Shown: in pieces, positions 47,166 through 59,735 of the stretch
How the letters are laid out: every line of letters begins with the position of its first letter
Position numbering within the stretch: position 1 is the stretch's first letter
Assembly (NCBI RefSeq): GCF_032854445.1
Contig: NC_088302.1
Span: 56,586,237-56,650,236, forward strand
Origin: Liolophura sinensis
Taxonomy: Eukaryota; Mollusca; Polyplacophora; Chitonida; Chitonidae
DNA length: 64,000 bases
Direction of reading: 5' to 3'
The notes under the pieces: model-generated
The model's database searches: none
What the model saw: only the letters and a program-made list of their open reading frames with translations
Told to the model about the DNA's origin: nothing
Program-made: the position numbers and the translations under genes

Positions 47166-48080
47166 CCAACCAGGGGCAAGTTACTGATAAACTTTACCAC
47201 ACGCTGTACAGATGTGCATCTCATATTGGAAAAAGACAAGTACGGGGAGAGTATGAATAAAGCTGGGTGATTGGGGGTAGTTTTCACCAGCATTGTGTAG
47301 GACACAATTTTACTCCGGAATCAACGTCACATGGGGAATGTGATATTTATGCAGCACACTTAATGAGATGATGACCCATGAATTTCTAATGATATCAGGC
47401 CGATGAATGACCCACACCATTAGCAGTCCACTGACATCTGTTTATTAATTCTAGAAAATGCTCAGGTTTTTCAGAAATCTGCTAATTTCCCTGCCAGACA
47501 CCATTTACACTGCTTTGACTTTCAAATTTTTGACCAATGTGGTCCAGTCCTAGTGGTCAAGAGTACTGCGCCTCTAAATTGACCGTCATTTGCATTTCGT
47601 TTATTCCCAGATGTCTCCGAATCGTTTGTAATTTAGTCACCATTAACATTTCGCAGTTTTTTCAAGTATGCCAATGCTCCCCTGAGTTTTCCCTGTAAAA
47701 ATGCTCATGAATAAATTCATTCGATTTGTGACTTATATTTATGTGTATCACTTGCATGGATCCCTTGTATCTTCTCCTGTTAGTCATTATAACACAGAAA
47801 GCATTCCCGCCGACCCGTAGGAGAAAAACTGGACAAACTACGACTTCTGGACAAAACGAACTCAAGACAAATAGATACTGAATAACACTATGTTCATGTA
47901 TTTATGCCACGTTCACATCTTCAACAAAAACTTCGTAACTGGGAAAATATTTCCTCTCAACTATTGCACAATTCAATAAGAAATAGCTTCTGTTCAACAT
48001 GACAGTCTGCTATATGCAGAAGTCAAACATTTGCATGAATCCTACTCCAGCAACACCTTCATGTAATTTTCTATACGCAC
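47166..48080. other. Intergenic sequence between convergent genes
   Basis: Unique AT-rich sequence between the last intergenic array and the presumed 3' end of the MICU3-like transcript. No gene seen. Confidence 0.5.
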
Positions 48081-49453
48081 CTTTCAAATTTATTGATACT
48101 TACATTTAATTTTGGGCAAATGAATGGCAGGTAATTTCATATACATGTATACACAGATACATGTAGAGGAGCACACACATTTCATTTCTTTACCAGCCCC
48201 ACGACACCTTACCACATAACTCACCCATATAACTTCACACATAGGAACTTCTACCCATACCGCCACACATGTACAACTTAAGTTATGGGCATACATGCGT
48301 ACATCACATTTGATCTGCGAATATTTAGAAAAACAAAACATTCTTACAAAATTGTACATGGAAGTCAAAAATCTTTTCTCCCAAAGCCAAGAATCCATGG
48401 ATTTCCTTGACTTAAGGTCAGGCCATTGAAACAAAACAAATACAATGAAACATCTTTCTCGAAAAAAAATATCAATATCAGCAAAATATTTCTAAATATG
48501 AAGAAACTTTGAACAGCTTTCACAAAACCTGCAAAATATTTTGGAGGTGACAACCGCACAGGTCACTTTACCATTGCTGAATTGCACCAATGAATCTTGT
48601 TATCAATGGCTATTTCACTAACAGGACTCAGGTAGTTACAAAAACCAATAACACTACTGACTGTGGCATGCACCAGCACAGCCTAATGCTCATTAAAGCC
48701 TTTCAGAAAGCAATTACAACCACTGTCAGGTAATTGCCCAGTGACCAGGATGTGAAAGAATTTGCTTCTGAAAGTCGCCTGTGTTATCACAGTGTCACAG
48801 ATGGCGCAATAATTGTTATAAATTTTAGCTAATACAATTATACCTGGATAGATTATGTAAAATGAATATCGACTACATATACCTTGTCCTTCATCGAAAG
48901 TGCTGTGGTGTCTAATGCATGGCTTCATGAGCTGTACTTTACCATTAAGCACCTGTTAATGACCATGTGTAGCAGAGGGGACTTAAGACCAAGGCAAGAC
49001 CAACCACACCTTTGTGGATAGAGCAGGAAAGGCTTCCCATGAGTCATAGTGTACTTCCTCATGTATGCAGAGAAAAGTACAGAGGGATGCCGTCAACAAC
49101 ACAAAGCCAATACAAATTGCTTGTGTCCTTATCACAGTAACCAAGTCAAGGAAACAGAAAGTCAGTGCAGTCAAGTAGTAAATACTAAATAAATAGAACC
49201 GATATCATTTAAAATCAAACAAAACTCACCACCTTTCAATACAATATTAAGGTTTTACCTAGTAAATAAAACTCATAAGACACATAAACAGTTTACTGTA
49301 CAGCCTGCACGTGCATACACATGTATTTGTGCATCTATATATTACAGGTCAAGAGGTGAGGAACAAACTATCACACCAGAGTGTAGGTCAGGTGTTCTTC
49401 CCTCATGTCCTTCTCAGGTGTCTGGCTAGCGAATGAAGCAGCAGTTTTGTCCC
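48081..49453 (-). other. Presumed 3' UTR of the MICU3-like gene
   Basis: Repeat-free AT-rich sequence directly downstream (minus strand) of the TGA stop. The reverse complement has AATAAA at 48094-48089, a possible polyadenylation signal. The extent is an inference; only transcript data can fix it. Confidence 0.35.
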
Positions 49454-49528
49454 TCAGTTACTCTTCATTTCGTTCTTGACACAGGAGCGGAATGCTTCCC
49501 ATCTGCTCTGCGAGTGCATCAGGTATGA
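49454..49528 (-). CDS. MICU3: MICU3-like terminal exon
   Basis: Encodes SYLMHSQSRWEAFRSCVKNE then MKSN and TGA. The acceptor is CTCCCCAG and the phase matches exon B. The W-x-x-F-x-SC-x-K-x-E pattern parallels the end of vertebrate MICU3 as I recall it. Confidence 0.9.
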   Translation of the reverse strand, partial: SYLMHSQSRWEAFRSCVKNEMKSN

Positions 49529-52500
49529 CTGGGGAGACAACACAAAAATGGCACAATCACAACTGTCAGACACAATTGATATGATCACATGGGCACAAAT
49601 TGTACTAAAATTCTTCCATTTTTAACATTTCTTGCATATTTTCACACATCACAGTGATACATCTTCACTGTGTTGTGACGACACTGTACTAGTAAACATA
49701 CAGTGGCACACCACAAGATCATGTGAGAGCAAATGTTGTGGTCTGTCTATACTGTGGTCAACTACTGCTTTCTACAGCCAGTTCACTGCTACTCCACAGA
49801 TCTGGTGTGCCATGGACAAACCACAGACAGGCTAGTAGCTCACTACCATTCCACAGCTGTACCACAGTTCAATCACAGACAGGCCAGTAGTTTACTACCA
49901 TTCCACAGCTGCACTACAGACAGGCCAGTAGCTCACTACCATTCCACAGATGTACCACAGACAGGCCAATAACTCACTACCATTCCACGGCTGCATCACA
50001 GACAGGCCACTGGCTCATTACCATTCTACAGCTGCACCACAGACAGGCCAGTAGCTCACTACCATTCCACAGCTGCACCACTGACAGGCTAATAGCTCAC
50101 TTCCATTCCACAGCTGTACCACAGACAGGCCAGTAGTTTACTACCATTCCACAGATGTACCACAGACAGGCCAATAGCTCACTACCATTCCACGGCTGCA
50201 CCACAGACAGGCCACTGGCTCATTACCATTCTACAGCTGCACCACAGACAGGCCAGTAGCTCACTACCATTCCACAGCTGCACCACTGACAGGCTAATAG
50301 CTCACTTCCATTCCACAGCTGTACCATAGACAGGCCAGTAGCTCACTACCATTCCACAGCTGCACCACAGATGGGCCAGTAGTTCACTACCATTCCACAC
50401 CTGCACCACAGACAGGCTAGTAGCTCACTTCCATTCCACATCTCCATCAGGAGATAGGTTAGTAGCTCACTTCCATTCCACAGCTGCACCACACACGGGC
50501 TAGTAGCTCACTACCATTCCACAGCTGCACCACAGATGGGCTAGTAGCTCACTTCCATTCCACAGCTGCACCACAGACAGGCCAGTAGCTCACTTCCATT
50601 CCACAGCTGCACCACAGATGGGCCAGTAGCTCACTACCATTCCACAGCTGCACCAGAGACAGGCCAGTAGCTCACTACCATTCCACACCTGCACCACAGA
50701 TGGGCCAGTAGCTCACTACCATTCCACAGCTGCACCACAGACAGGCTAATATTCACCACAAGGAATAACAAGGGAATTCTTGGCCGGGAGGATCTAAAAT
50801 GGCCGTGGAAGTGTGGACTGTAATGCCTGTATAAAACTGAATCCTGTACAGTAGACTGTATTCAATCATTCATTTCATAGGTGTTTTAACATCACCATTC
50901 ACTTTTCACATAAATGACAGCGGCCATCTTGCATCATGCAGATGTCAGATCAGATCAGATCAGATCAGATCAGAGGCCAACTGATTATAGACTACGTATA
51001 GGCTCAAACGGAAATATTTTTTGTTTTTAACTTCTTTGTTATCCTTTTTGACATCAAGTTCCCACTAAGGTTTAGTTGTATATCCTTCATGAGCCACACC
51101 AGAATGTTCTTTTGCATTTACATGAATACTTGGTTTTACATAAAAGTCAAACCATTTACTTCTAAATGCTGCGAAAAATGATGAATGTAGCAAAATATCA
51201 TAACATCTAATAATAGTTTTCTTGACTTGAAATATTTTATAACATCCTTTATACATACATTTGAGCTAAGAGGTATAAAGGATCATTAAAACACGCCTGT
51301 GGTCAAATACTCCGTGTATCAAAACAAGCACTCATGTTGATCCACCACCAAGTGACAGATAAACAACACTTCAACCGCTCAACAGAATCCCATTCTCAAA
51401 TGACAACAAATCTTCTGAATATTAGTTTGTTTTGCCATGATTGTTCGCTGTCAGTTGCAAATCTTTGTTGTTCCCACTACATTCTGATATACATTGGACA
51501 ATATTTGGCTGACATCTTATTCATAACTTGAGAGTTAGAGAAGCATTTTACAGGAAGACTAACAGTACTGTCAAAAAAGATTTAAAAATGCACCAAAACT
51601 TTTAAGATATACCTTTCATAATGGATATTCCTATGTCTTTCTTAACAGATATTCATGTACCAATTAATGAATAGGCTAAATACTAATAAATCATTACACA
51701 AGCGAGGGTGTTAGATGTACCCTTAGCATGCTTAGGCTCTCAAATGCCATTGTGACACAGTAATATCTGCAACAAAGAGCTTTCCCTGACTAATCATCAA
51801 ACAAAGTTTCTCTTCCTCAAATGATAAACTGAATTATTCTCAGGTGACAAGTTATCCCATCACCAAATAGAGTTAAGTTACCATTAAGTTAAACCAGCTT
51901 TCACATAAAGTTTCTCCCCTTTAAGCAATAATACAACCAATCAGCAAACATCACCAGTTAATGAAAAGCCTAGTAAAAACAAAGTGGTGAGTGTAGCAAT
52001 CTTCCCTGAAAAGTCTAAAGCCAATCTTTAGATCAGGTGCATCAAAGATATGAAAAAGGTGTCTGTAAAATTCTGTAAGAGGAAACTCACCTTATTCTAA
52101 AACCATCAAAAGCATAAAACCACAGTCATATTAATAACATTCCAAGACACTCATTAAAACTCATTCATACAGTGAAGAGGAATTTGGGCAAAAAAAAAGC
52201 ATCATCAATATGTGGTAAATACATAATTAAAGCTAAGTTAACGAGATGCTGAGAAACAAAATGTTGATTCCAAGTTTTTCTGAATTGCAGAAGAATGAGT
52301 TAATCTTTGACAACTCAGCACATTAAGTCTCTAGCTTTGTGCTTTATCCTGCCGTGTGACATATTTTGAGAAGCTCAAATCTTATTATTTGTTCGGCTAG
52401 ACGCTAACAAGGAGTGTGGGCAGACGTCTTGGAGTGTCAGGAGGGGTGCTGATGACTTACCCGAGATCCTCGGTGAAGGCGGTCCTTCATGATCGAGATG

Positions 52501-53210
52501 AATTCGTGGTGGCTCAAATGACCGTCCCCGTCCTCATCAAATATAATGAACACTGTACGCACAATGTGAGGCTCCAGCGTGTACCCTGTGCAAACCTTTA
52601 CCGCTCGCTGGAAATCCTCTGAGAGTACAGAGATATTATGTTCAATTTTCCATTGTTTCGTACTTATATGTTAGCATCATTGCTGTTTCATGCAATACCG
52701 TACCGAAGACAGCTTCAGTTACCGGACAGTGGGCAGATTAATGAGTTGACAAAACCAGGGAAGATGATGAACAAGACTGCCACATGTCCGCAGAGGATTG
52801 TAGACCATGTGAACATGAAGAGACATTGGTGGTCAACTGTCTGTGGTCCAAAGTTTAGCCATTACTACCACCAGGACACAGCTCCAAGCATTTTATAAAC
52901 AGATTTTAAAGTTTGCTTCCCTTAACACAGTGGTCACTGCTACTTTGTTCAAAAGAATGACCTCTCTTAATAGGAAAATGTAAACGTTTATATCAGTAAG
53001 AGCAGAACTATCGCAGCAAAAACCACAGTAGGATTAATAGTGAAACTTGCTTTACTAGTACACCTGTTACTGGTATGCCGAGGGCTGCAGCTCAAACTTA
53101 CCTTGTGAAATAGGCTTCCCAGCCAGGGCATACATGTTCATGGTGATGGCAAAATCATCCAAGTTGTTCAGAAATGTGCAGAACTGTTTAAATTCCTTAA
53201 ATGTGATTCC
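49454..53210 (-). CDS. MICU3: MICU3-like mitochondrial calcium uptake protein, C-terminal part (3 exons)
   Basis: MICU proteins sit in the mitochondrial intermembrane space and gate the calcium uniporter through paired EF hands. Three exons (53210-53102, 52618-52461, 49528-49454) join with GT-AG sites and matching phases into 113 residues ending in TGA. The first exon reads GITFKEFKQFCTFLNNLDDF..., like the helical segment between the EF hands. The second contains a canonical EF-hand loop DEDGDGHLSHHE (partial-protein residues 64-75) with Asp at positions 1, 3 and 5 and Glu at 12, then EFISIMKDRLHRG. The last exon ends WEAFRSCVKNEMKSN, which fits the MICU3 C terminus better than MICU1 or MICU2 as I recall them. 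The N-terminal targeting region and first EF hand are not found in the window. Assignment to the MICU family is firm; MICU3 versus MICU2 is likely but from memory. Confidence 0.9.
49790..50760. repeat. 41-bp minisatellite with a 205-bp duplication
   Basis: About 23 copies of CACAGCTGCACCACAGACAG followed by GCCAGTAGCTCACTACCATTC. A five-unit block with the rare variants CACAGATGTACC, CACGGCTGCA and GGCCACTGGCTCATTACC occurs at 49945 and 50150, exactly 205 bp apart. Confidence 0.94.
50949..50975. repeat. GATCA pentanucleotide microsatellite
   Basis: Five consecutive GATCA units in the last MICU3-like intron. Confidence 0.9.
52461..52618 (-). CDS. MICU3: MICU3-like exon B (second EF hand)
   Basis: Encodes EDFQRAVKVCTGYTLEPHIV then RTVFIIFDEDGDGHLSHHEF and ISIMKDRLHRGSR. 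This includes a complete canonical EF-hand loop and the MKDRLHRG motif of MICU2/MICU3. Acceptor CTCTCAG, donor GTAAGT; ends on a codon boundary. Confidence 0.97.
52619..53101 (-). other. Intron between exons A and B of the MICU3-like gene
   Basis: 483 bp on the minus strand, GTAAGT to TGTACTCTCAG. Nothing else seen. Confidence 0.85.
53102..53210 (-). CDS. MICU3: MICU3-like exon A (inter-EF-hand helices)
   Basis: Encodes GITFKEFKQFCTFLNNLDDF then AITMNMYALAGKPISQ. The acceptor on the minus strand is a T-rich TTTATTTGTTCAATCAG; the donor is GTAAGT. It begins on a codon boundary and leaves one base for exon B. An alternative upstream acceptor (TTACAG) would add an open LLLYLFNQ-like stretch and is less likely. 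Confidence 0.93.
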
Positions 53211-53280
53211 CTGATTGAACAAATAAAGGAGAAGAATCTGTAATATTATGTCAGTTCTTTACATGGCTATTACAAAAACA

Positions 53281-53355
53281 GAAAACAGTTTCTCTATGGC
53301 ATTCAAAAGGAACAGTTTCTGTGGTATTCACATGGAAAACAGTTTCTCTGTTACA
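53281..53355 (-). repeat. Inverted copies of the 25-bp repeat
   Basis: About three units reading AACAGTTTCTGTGGTATTCA and CATGGAAAACAGTTTCTCTG on the + strand are the reverse complement of the neighbouring array unit (ACTACAGAAACTG...GTGTGAAA). They lie 285 bp from the main array. Confidence 0.8.
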
Positions 53356-53639
53356 TATGTATTAACATGCACAAAACAGGACAAGATTTTTCTCTCTTTT
53401 TGGATTTGTTTCACTCAATCTAAACATTTACCTAAAACTCAGCTGGCTTTACAACATTAGCTCATGCATGTAAATGCACAATGTAATGATAAACTGATTC
53501 AGACATAATTTGAGTCCTTCACTTTATGGTTCACGGGATGGAAAGCTGATTTCCATTAGATTATTCCCCTTACACCAATAGCTTTATGCTTTATGGATGT
53601 TCATAAACCACTATTTACTGAGAAGAGCATAGAAACTGT

Positions 53640-54750
53640 CCCATGTGAAAACTACAGAAACTGCTCCGTGCAAAAACTACAGAAACTGCTCCGTGCAAAC
53701 ACTACAGAAACTGCTCCGTGCAAACACTACAGAAACTGTCCCATGTGAAAACTACAGAAACTGCTCTGTGCAAAAACTACAGAAACTGCTCCGTGCAAAC
53801 ACTACAGAAACTGTCCCATGTGAAAACTACAGAAACTGCTCCGTGCAAAAACTACAGAAACTGCTCCGTGCAAACACTACAGAAACTGTCCCATGTGAAA
53901 ACTACAGAAACTGCTCCGTGCAAAAACTACAGAAACTGCTCCGTGCAAACACTACAAAAACTGTCCCATGTGAAAACTACAGAAACTGCTCCATGCAAAA
54001 ACTACAGAAACTGCTCCGTGCAAACACTACAGAAACTGTCCCATGTGAAAACTACAGAAACTGCTCCATGCAAAAACTACAGAAACTGCTCCGTGCAAAC
54101 ACTACAGAAACTGTTCCATGTGAAAACTACAGAAACTGCTCCGTGCAAAAACTACAGAAACTGCTCCGTGCAAACACTACAAAAACTGTCCCATGTGAAA
54201 ACTACAGAAACTGCTCCGTGCAAAAACTACAGAAACTGCTCCGTGCAAACACTACAAAAACTGTCCCATGTGAAAACTACAGAAACTGCTCCGTGTAAAC
54301 ACTACAGAAACTGCTCCGCGCAAACACTACAGAAACTGTTCCATGTGAAAACTACAGAAACTGCTCCGTGTGAAAACTACAGAAACTGCTCCGTATGAAA
54401 ACTACAGAAACTGCTCCGTGTGAAAACTACAGAAACTGCTCCGTATGAAAACTACAGAAACTGCTCCGTGCAAACACTACAGAAACTGTCCCATGTGAAA
54501 ACTACAGAAACTGCTCTGTGTAAACACTACAGAAACTGCTCCGCGCAAACACTACAGAAACTGTTCCATGTGAAAACTACAGAAACTGCTCCGTGTGAAA
54601 ACTACAGAAACTGCTCCGTATGAAAACTACAGAAACTGCTCCGTGTGAAAACTACAGAAACTGCTCCGTGTGAAAAATAAAGAAACTGCTCCGTGCAAAC
54701 ACTGCAGAAAATGTTCCATGTGAAAACTGCAGAAACTGTTCCATGTGAAT
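53640..54750 (+). repeat. 25-bp minisatellite with 75-bp higher-order unit
   Basis: About 44 copies of ACTACAGAAACTGCTCCGTG plus CAAAC. For much of the array three variants (GTCCCATGTGAAA, GCTCCGTGCAAAA, GCTCCGTGCAAAC) alternate in fixed order, a 75-bp trimer. The trimer is divisible by three, so frames up to 226 codons are open; not a gene. Confidence 0.95.
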
Positions 54751-54894
54751 AACACAGAAACTGCTTTTTCTTTTGTTCCTGTTGTAATGACCATCTCAAG
54801 AAATGACATAATTCAGATTACAGATCAGGTAGCCATGAACTTGTCTCATTATTTTGAGATCAGTGCATCTCACTTTATCTGCCAACAAAGGCAC

Positions 54895-55040
54895 TAATGA
54901 TGAAAAGCATAGATAGCAATATTTGGATGATGAAAGCATGGATAGCAATATTTGGATGATGAAAGCATAAATAACAATTTTTGGATGATGAAAGCACAGA
55001 TAGCAATATTTGGATGATGAAAGCACACACAGCAAATATT
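54895..55040. repeat. 29-bp tandem repeat, five copies
   Basis: Copies of GGATGATGAAAGCATGGATA followed by GCAATATTT. Confidence 0.9.
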
Positions 55041-55117
55041 TATTGACATGAATGGATACGACCCTATTAAAGAATTTTCACCCATATAATGGAGCTCAGT
55101 TTAATGGGTGGAGGAAA

Positions 55118-55195
55118 ACTAGTGCCCAGAAAAAACCTAGTGCCCAGGGTAAACCTAGCACCCAGGGTAAACCGAGTGCCCAGGGTAAACCACTG
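55118..55195. repeat. 18-bp tandem repeat, about four copies
   Basis: Copies of AGTGCCCAGGGTAAACCT with single-base variants. Confidence 0.85.
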
Positions 55196-55299
55196 TCCCT
55201 TGGCAAGTTACAAATGAACTTCCCCATAAGTGACTTACAGATGTTCAGCTTTTGTTTATGAAGACAAGTTGTCTTTGAGGAACGTTAGACGAAGGCACC

Positions 55300-58200
55300 A
55301 CAAACAGCGAGTGTTTGGAGGAATCGAGACATTCTCTCCCAGGTAGAGCGAGTGTTTAGGGGAATGGACACCTTCTCTATCTGGGGCCGGATTGTACCTC
55401 GAGTGTTCCAGGCAGACCGAGTGTTTAGGGGAATGGACACATTCTCTATCTGGGGCCGGATTGTACCTCGAGTGTCCCAGGTAGAGCGAGTGTTTAGGGG
55501 AATGGACACATTCTCTATCTGGGGCCGGACTGTACCTTGAGTGTTCCAGGCAGACCGAGTGTTTAGGGGAATGGACACATTCTCTATCTGGGGCCGGATT
55601 GTACCTCGAGTGTCCCAGGTAGAGCGAGTGTTTAGGGGAATGGACACATTCTCTATCTGGGGCTGGATTGTACCTCGAGTGTCCCAGGTAGAGCGAGTGT
55701 TTAGGGGAATGGACACATTCTCTATCTGGGGCCAGATTGTACCTCGAGTGTCCCAGGTAGAGCAAGTGTTTAGGGGAATGGACACATTCTCTATCTGGGG
55801 CCAGATTGTACCTCGAGAGTCCCAGGTAGAGCGAGTGTTTAGGGGAATGGACACATTCTCTCTCCAGGGCTGGACTGTACTTCGAGAGTCCCAGGTAGAG
55901 CTAGTGTTTAGGGGAATGGACACATCCTCTATCTGGGGCCAGATTGTACCTCGAGTGTCCCAGGTAGAGCGAGTGTTTAGGGGAATGGACACATTCTCTA
56001 TCTAGGGCCGGATTGTACCTCGAGTGTCCCAGGTAGAGCGAGTGTTTAGGGGAATGGACACACTCTCTATCTGGGGCCAGATTGTACCTCGAGTGTCCCA
56101 GGTAGAGCGAGTGTTTAGGGGAATGGACACATTCTCTATCTGGGGCTGGATTGTACCTCGAGTGTCCCAGGTAGAGCGAGTGTTTAGGGGAATGGACACA
56201 TTCTCTATCTGGGGCTGGACTGTACCTCGAGTGTCCCAGGTAGAGCGAGTGTTTAGGGGAATGAACACATTCTCTATCTGGGGCTGGATTGTACCTCGAG
56301 TGTCCCAGGTAGAGCGAGTGTTTAGGAGAATGGACACATTCTCTATCTGGGGCCGGATTGTACCTCGAGTGTCCCAGGTAGAGCGAGTGTTTAGGGGAAT
56401 GGACACATTCTCTATCTGGGGCCGGATTGTACCTCGAGTGTCCCAGGTAGAGCCAGTGTTTAGGGGAATGGACACATTCTCTATCTGGGGCCGGATTGTA
56501 CCTCGAGTGTCCCAGGTAGAGCCAGTGTTTAGGGGAATGGAAACATTCTCTCTCCAGGGCTGGATTGTACCTCGAGTGTCCCAGGTAGAGCGAGTGTTTA
56601 GGGGAATGGACATTCTCTATCTGGGGCCAGATTATACCTCGAGTGTCCCAGGTAGAGCGAGTGTTTAGGGGAATGGACACATTCTCTATCTGGGGCTGGA
56701 TTGTACCTCAAGTGTCCCAGGTAGAGCGAGTGTTTAGGGGAATGGACACATTCTCTATCCAGGGCTGGATTGTACCTCGAGTGTCCCAGGTAGAGCGAGT
56801 GTTTAGGGGAATGGACACATTCTCTCTCCAGGGCTGGATTGTACCTCGAGTGTCCCCGGTAGAGCGAGTGTTTAGGGGAATGAACACATTCTCTACCTGG
56901 GGCCGGACTGTACCTCGAGTGTCCCAGGTAGAGCTAGTGTTTAGGGGAATGGACACATTCTCTATCTGGGGCCGGATTGTACCTCGAGTGTCCCAGGTAG
57001 AGCGAGTGTTTAGGGGAATGAACACATCCTCTATCTGGGGCCGGACTGTACCTCGAGTGTCCCAGGTAGAGCTAGTGTTTAGGGGAATGGACACATTCTC
57101 TATCTGGGGCCGGATTGTACCTCGAGTGTTCCAGGTAGACCGAGTGTTTAGGGGAATGGACACATTCTCTCTCCAGGGCTGGATTGTACCTCAAGTGTCC
57201 CAGGTAGAGCGAGTGTTTAGGGGAATGGACACATTCTCTATCCAGGGCTGGACTGTACCTCGAGTGTCCCAGGTAGAGCGAGTGTTTAGGGGAATGGACA
57301 CACTCTCTATCTGGGGCTGGACTGTACCTCGAGTGTCCCAGGTAGAGCGAGTGTCCCAGGTAGAGCGAGTGTCCCAGGTAGAGCGAGTGTTTAGGGGAAT
57401 GGACACATTCTCTATCTGGGGCCAGATTATACCTCGAGTGTCCCAGGTAGAGCGAGTGTTTAGGGAATGGACACATTCTCTCTCCAGGGCTGGACTGTAC
57501 CTTGAGTGTCCCAGGTAGAGCGAGTGTTTAGGGGAATGGACACATTCTCTATCTGGGGCCGGATTGTACCTCGAGTGTCCCAGGTAGAGCGGGTGTTTAG
57601 GGGAATGGACACATTCTCTCTCCAGGGCTGGACTGTACCTTGAGTGTCCCAGGTAGAGCGAGTGTTTCTGGGAATGGACACATTCTCTATCTGGGGCCGG
57701 ATTGTACCTCGAGTGTCCCAGGTAGAGCGAGTGTTTAGGGGAATGGACAAATTCTCTATCTGGGGCCGGATTGTGCTTCGAGTGTCCCAGGTAGAGCGAG
57801 TGTTTAGGGGAATGGACACATTCTCTATCTGGGGGCGGATTGTACCTCGAGTGTCCCAGGTAGAGCGAGTGTTTAGGAGAATGGACACATTCTCTATCTG
57901 GGGCCGGATTGTACCTCGAGTGTCCCAGGTAGAGCCAGTGTTTAGGGGAATGGACACATTCTCTCTCCAGGGCTGGACTGTACCTTGAGTGTCCCAGGTA
58001 GAGCGAGTGTTTCGGGGAATGGACACATTCTCTATCTGGGGCCGGATTGTACCTCGAGTGTCCCAGGTAGAGCGAGTGTTTAGGGGAATGGACAAATTCT
58101 CTATCTGGGGACGGATTGTGCTTCGAGTGTCCCAGGTAGAGCGAGTGTTTAGGGGAATGGACACATTCTCTCTCCAGGGCTGGACTGTACCTTGAGTGTC

Positions 58201-59735
58201 CCAGGTAGAGCGAGTGTTTAGGGGAATGGACACATTCTCTATCTGGGGGCGGATTGTACCTCGAGTGTCCCAGGTAGAGCCAGTGTTTAGGGGAATGGAC
58301 ACATTCTCTATCTGGGGCCAGATTGTACCTCGAGTGTCCCAGGTAGACCGAGTGTTTAGGGGAATGGACACATTCTCTCTCCAGGGCTGGACTGTACCTC
58401 GAGTGTCCCAGGTAGAGCGAGTGTTTAGGGGAATGGACACATTCTCTATCTGGGGGCGGATTGTACCTCAAGTGTCCCAGGTAGAGCGAGTGTTTAGGGG
58501 AATGGACACATTCTCTATCTGGGGCCAGATTGTACCTCGAGTGTCCCAGGTAGACCGAGTGTTTAGGGGAATGGACACATTCTCTATCTGGGGCTGGACT
58601 GTACCTCGAGTGTCCCAGGTAGAGCGAGTGTTTAGGGGAATGGACACATTCTCTATCTGGGGCTGGACTGTACCTCGAGTGTCCCAGGTAGAGCGAGTGT
58701 TTAGGGGAATGGACACATTCTCTATCTGGGGGCGGATTGTACCTCGAGTGTCCCAGGTAGAGCGAGTGTTTAGGGGAATGGACACATTCTCTATCCAGGG
58801 CTGGACTGTACCTCGAGTGTCCCAGGTAGAGTGAGTGTTTAGGTGAATGGACACACTCTCTATCTGGGGCTGGATTGTACCTCGAGTGTCCCAGGTAGAG
58901 CGAGTGTTTATGAGAATGGACACATTCTCTATCTGGGGCCAGATTGTACCTCGAATGTCCCAGGTAGAGCGAGTGTTTAGGGGAATGGACACATTCTCTA
59001 TCTGGGGCCAGATTGTACCTCGAGTGTCCCAGGTAGAGCGAGTGTTTATGAGAATGGACACATTCTCTATCTGGGGCCAGATTGTACCTCGAGTGTCCCA
59101 GGTAGAGCGAGTGTTTAGGGGAATGGACACATTCTCTCTCCAGGGCTGGACTGTACCTTGAGTGTCCCAGGTAGAGCGAGTGTTTAGGGGAATGGACACA
59201 CTCTCTATCTGGGGCTGGATTGTACCTCGAGTGTCCCAGGTAGAGCGAGTGTCCCAGGTAGAGCGAGTGTTTCGGGGAATGGACACATCCTCTATCTGGG
59301 GCCGGATTGTACCTCGAGTGTCCCCGGTAGACCGAGTGTTTAGGGGAATGGACACATTCTCTATCTGGGGCTGGACTGTACCTTGAGTGTCCCAGGTAGA
59401 GCGAGTGTTTAGGGGAATGGACACACTCTCTATCTGGGGCTGGACTGTACCTCAATGTCCCAGGTAGAGCGAGTGTTTAGGGGAATGGACACATTCTCTA
59501 TCCAGGGCCGGATTGTACCTCGAGTGTCCCAGGTAGAGCGAGTGTTTAGGGGAATGGACACATCCTCTATCTGGGGCCAGATTGTACCTCGAGTGTCCCA
59601 GGTAGAGCGAGTGTTTAGGGAATGGACACATTCTCTCTCCAGGGCTGGACTGTACCTTGAGTGTCCCAGGTAGAGCGAGTGTTTAGGGGAATGGACACAT
59701 CGTCTATCTGGGGCTCGAGTGTCAGCCAGAAGGTA
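55300..59735. repeat. 69-bp minisatellite, about 64 copies (4.4 kb)
   Basis: The unit joins AGCGAGTGTTTAGGGGAATG, GACACATTCTCTATCTGGGG, CCGGATTGTACCTCGAGTGT and CCCAGGTAG. A common variant replaces CTATCTGGGGCC with CTCTCCAGGGCT. Short insertions of an extra AGCGAGTGTCCCAGGTAG occur near 57350 and 59245. At 69 bp (23 codons) and stop-free, it keeps frames open on both strands, up to 754 codons on the minus strand; variants with CCTTGA introduce the stops seen. It lies upstream of MICU3-like exon A, presumably in an intron. Confidence 0.97.

Larger units (their letters stand above)
49529..52460 (-). other. Last intron of the MICU3-like gene
   Basis: 2932 bp on the minus strand, GTAAGT to TTGTCTCCCCAG. 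Contains the 41-bp array (49790-50760) and a GATCA simple repeat (50949-50975). The rest is AT-rich unique sequence. Confidence 0.85.

Noticed and set aside
53645-54398. Plus-strand frames with NYRNCSVQ-like repeats
   Set aside because: Translation of the 25-bp array with its 75-bp trimer; no coding flanks.
57191-59455. Minus-strand open frame of 754 codons
   Set aside because: It is a translation of the 69-bp minisatellite; other frames on both strands are equally open, and there is no non-repeat coding flank.
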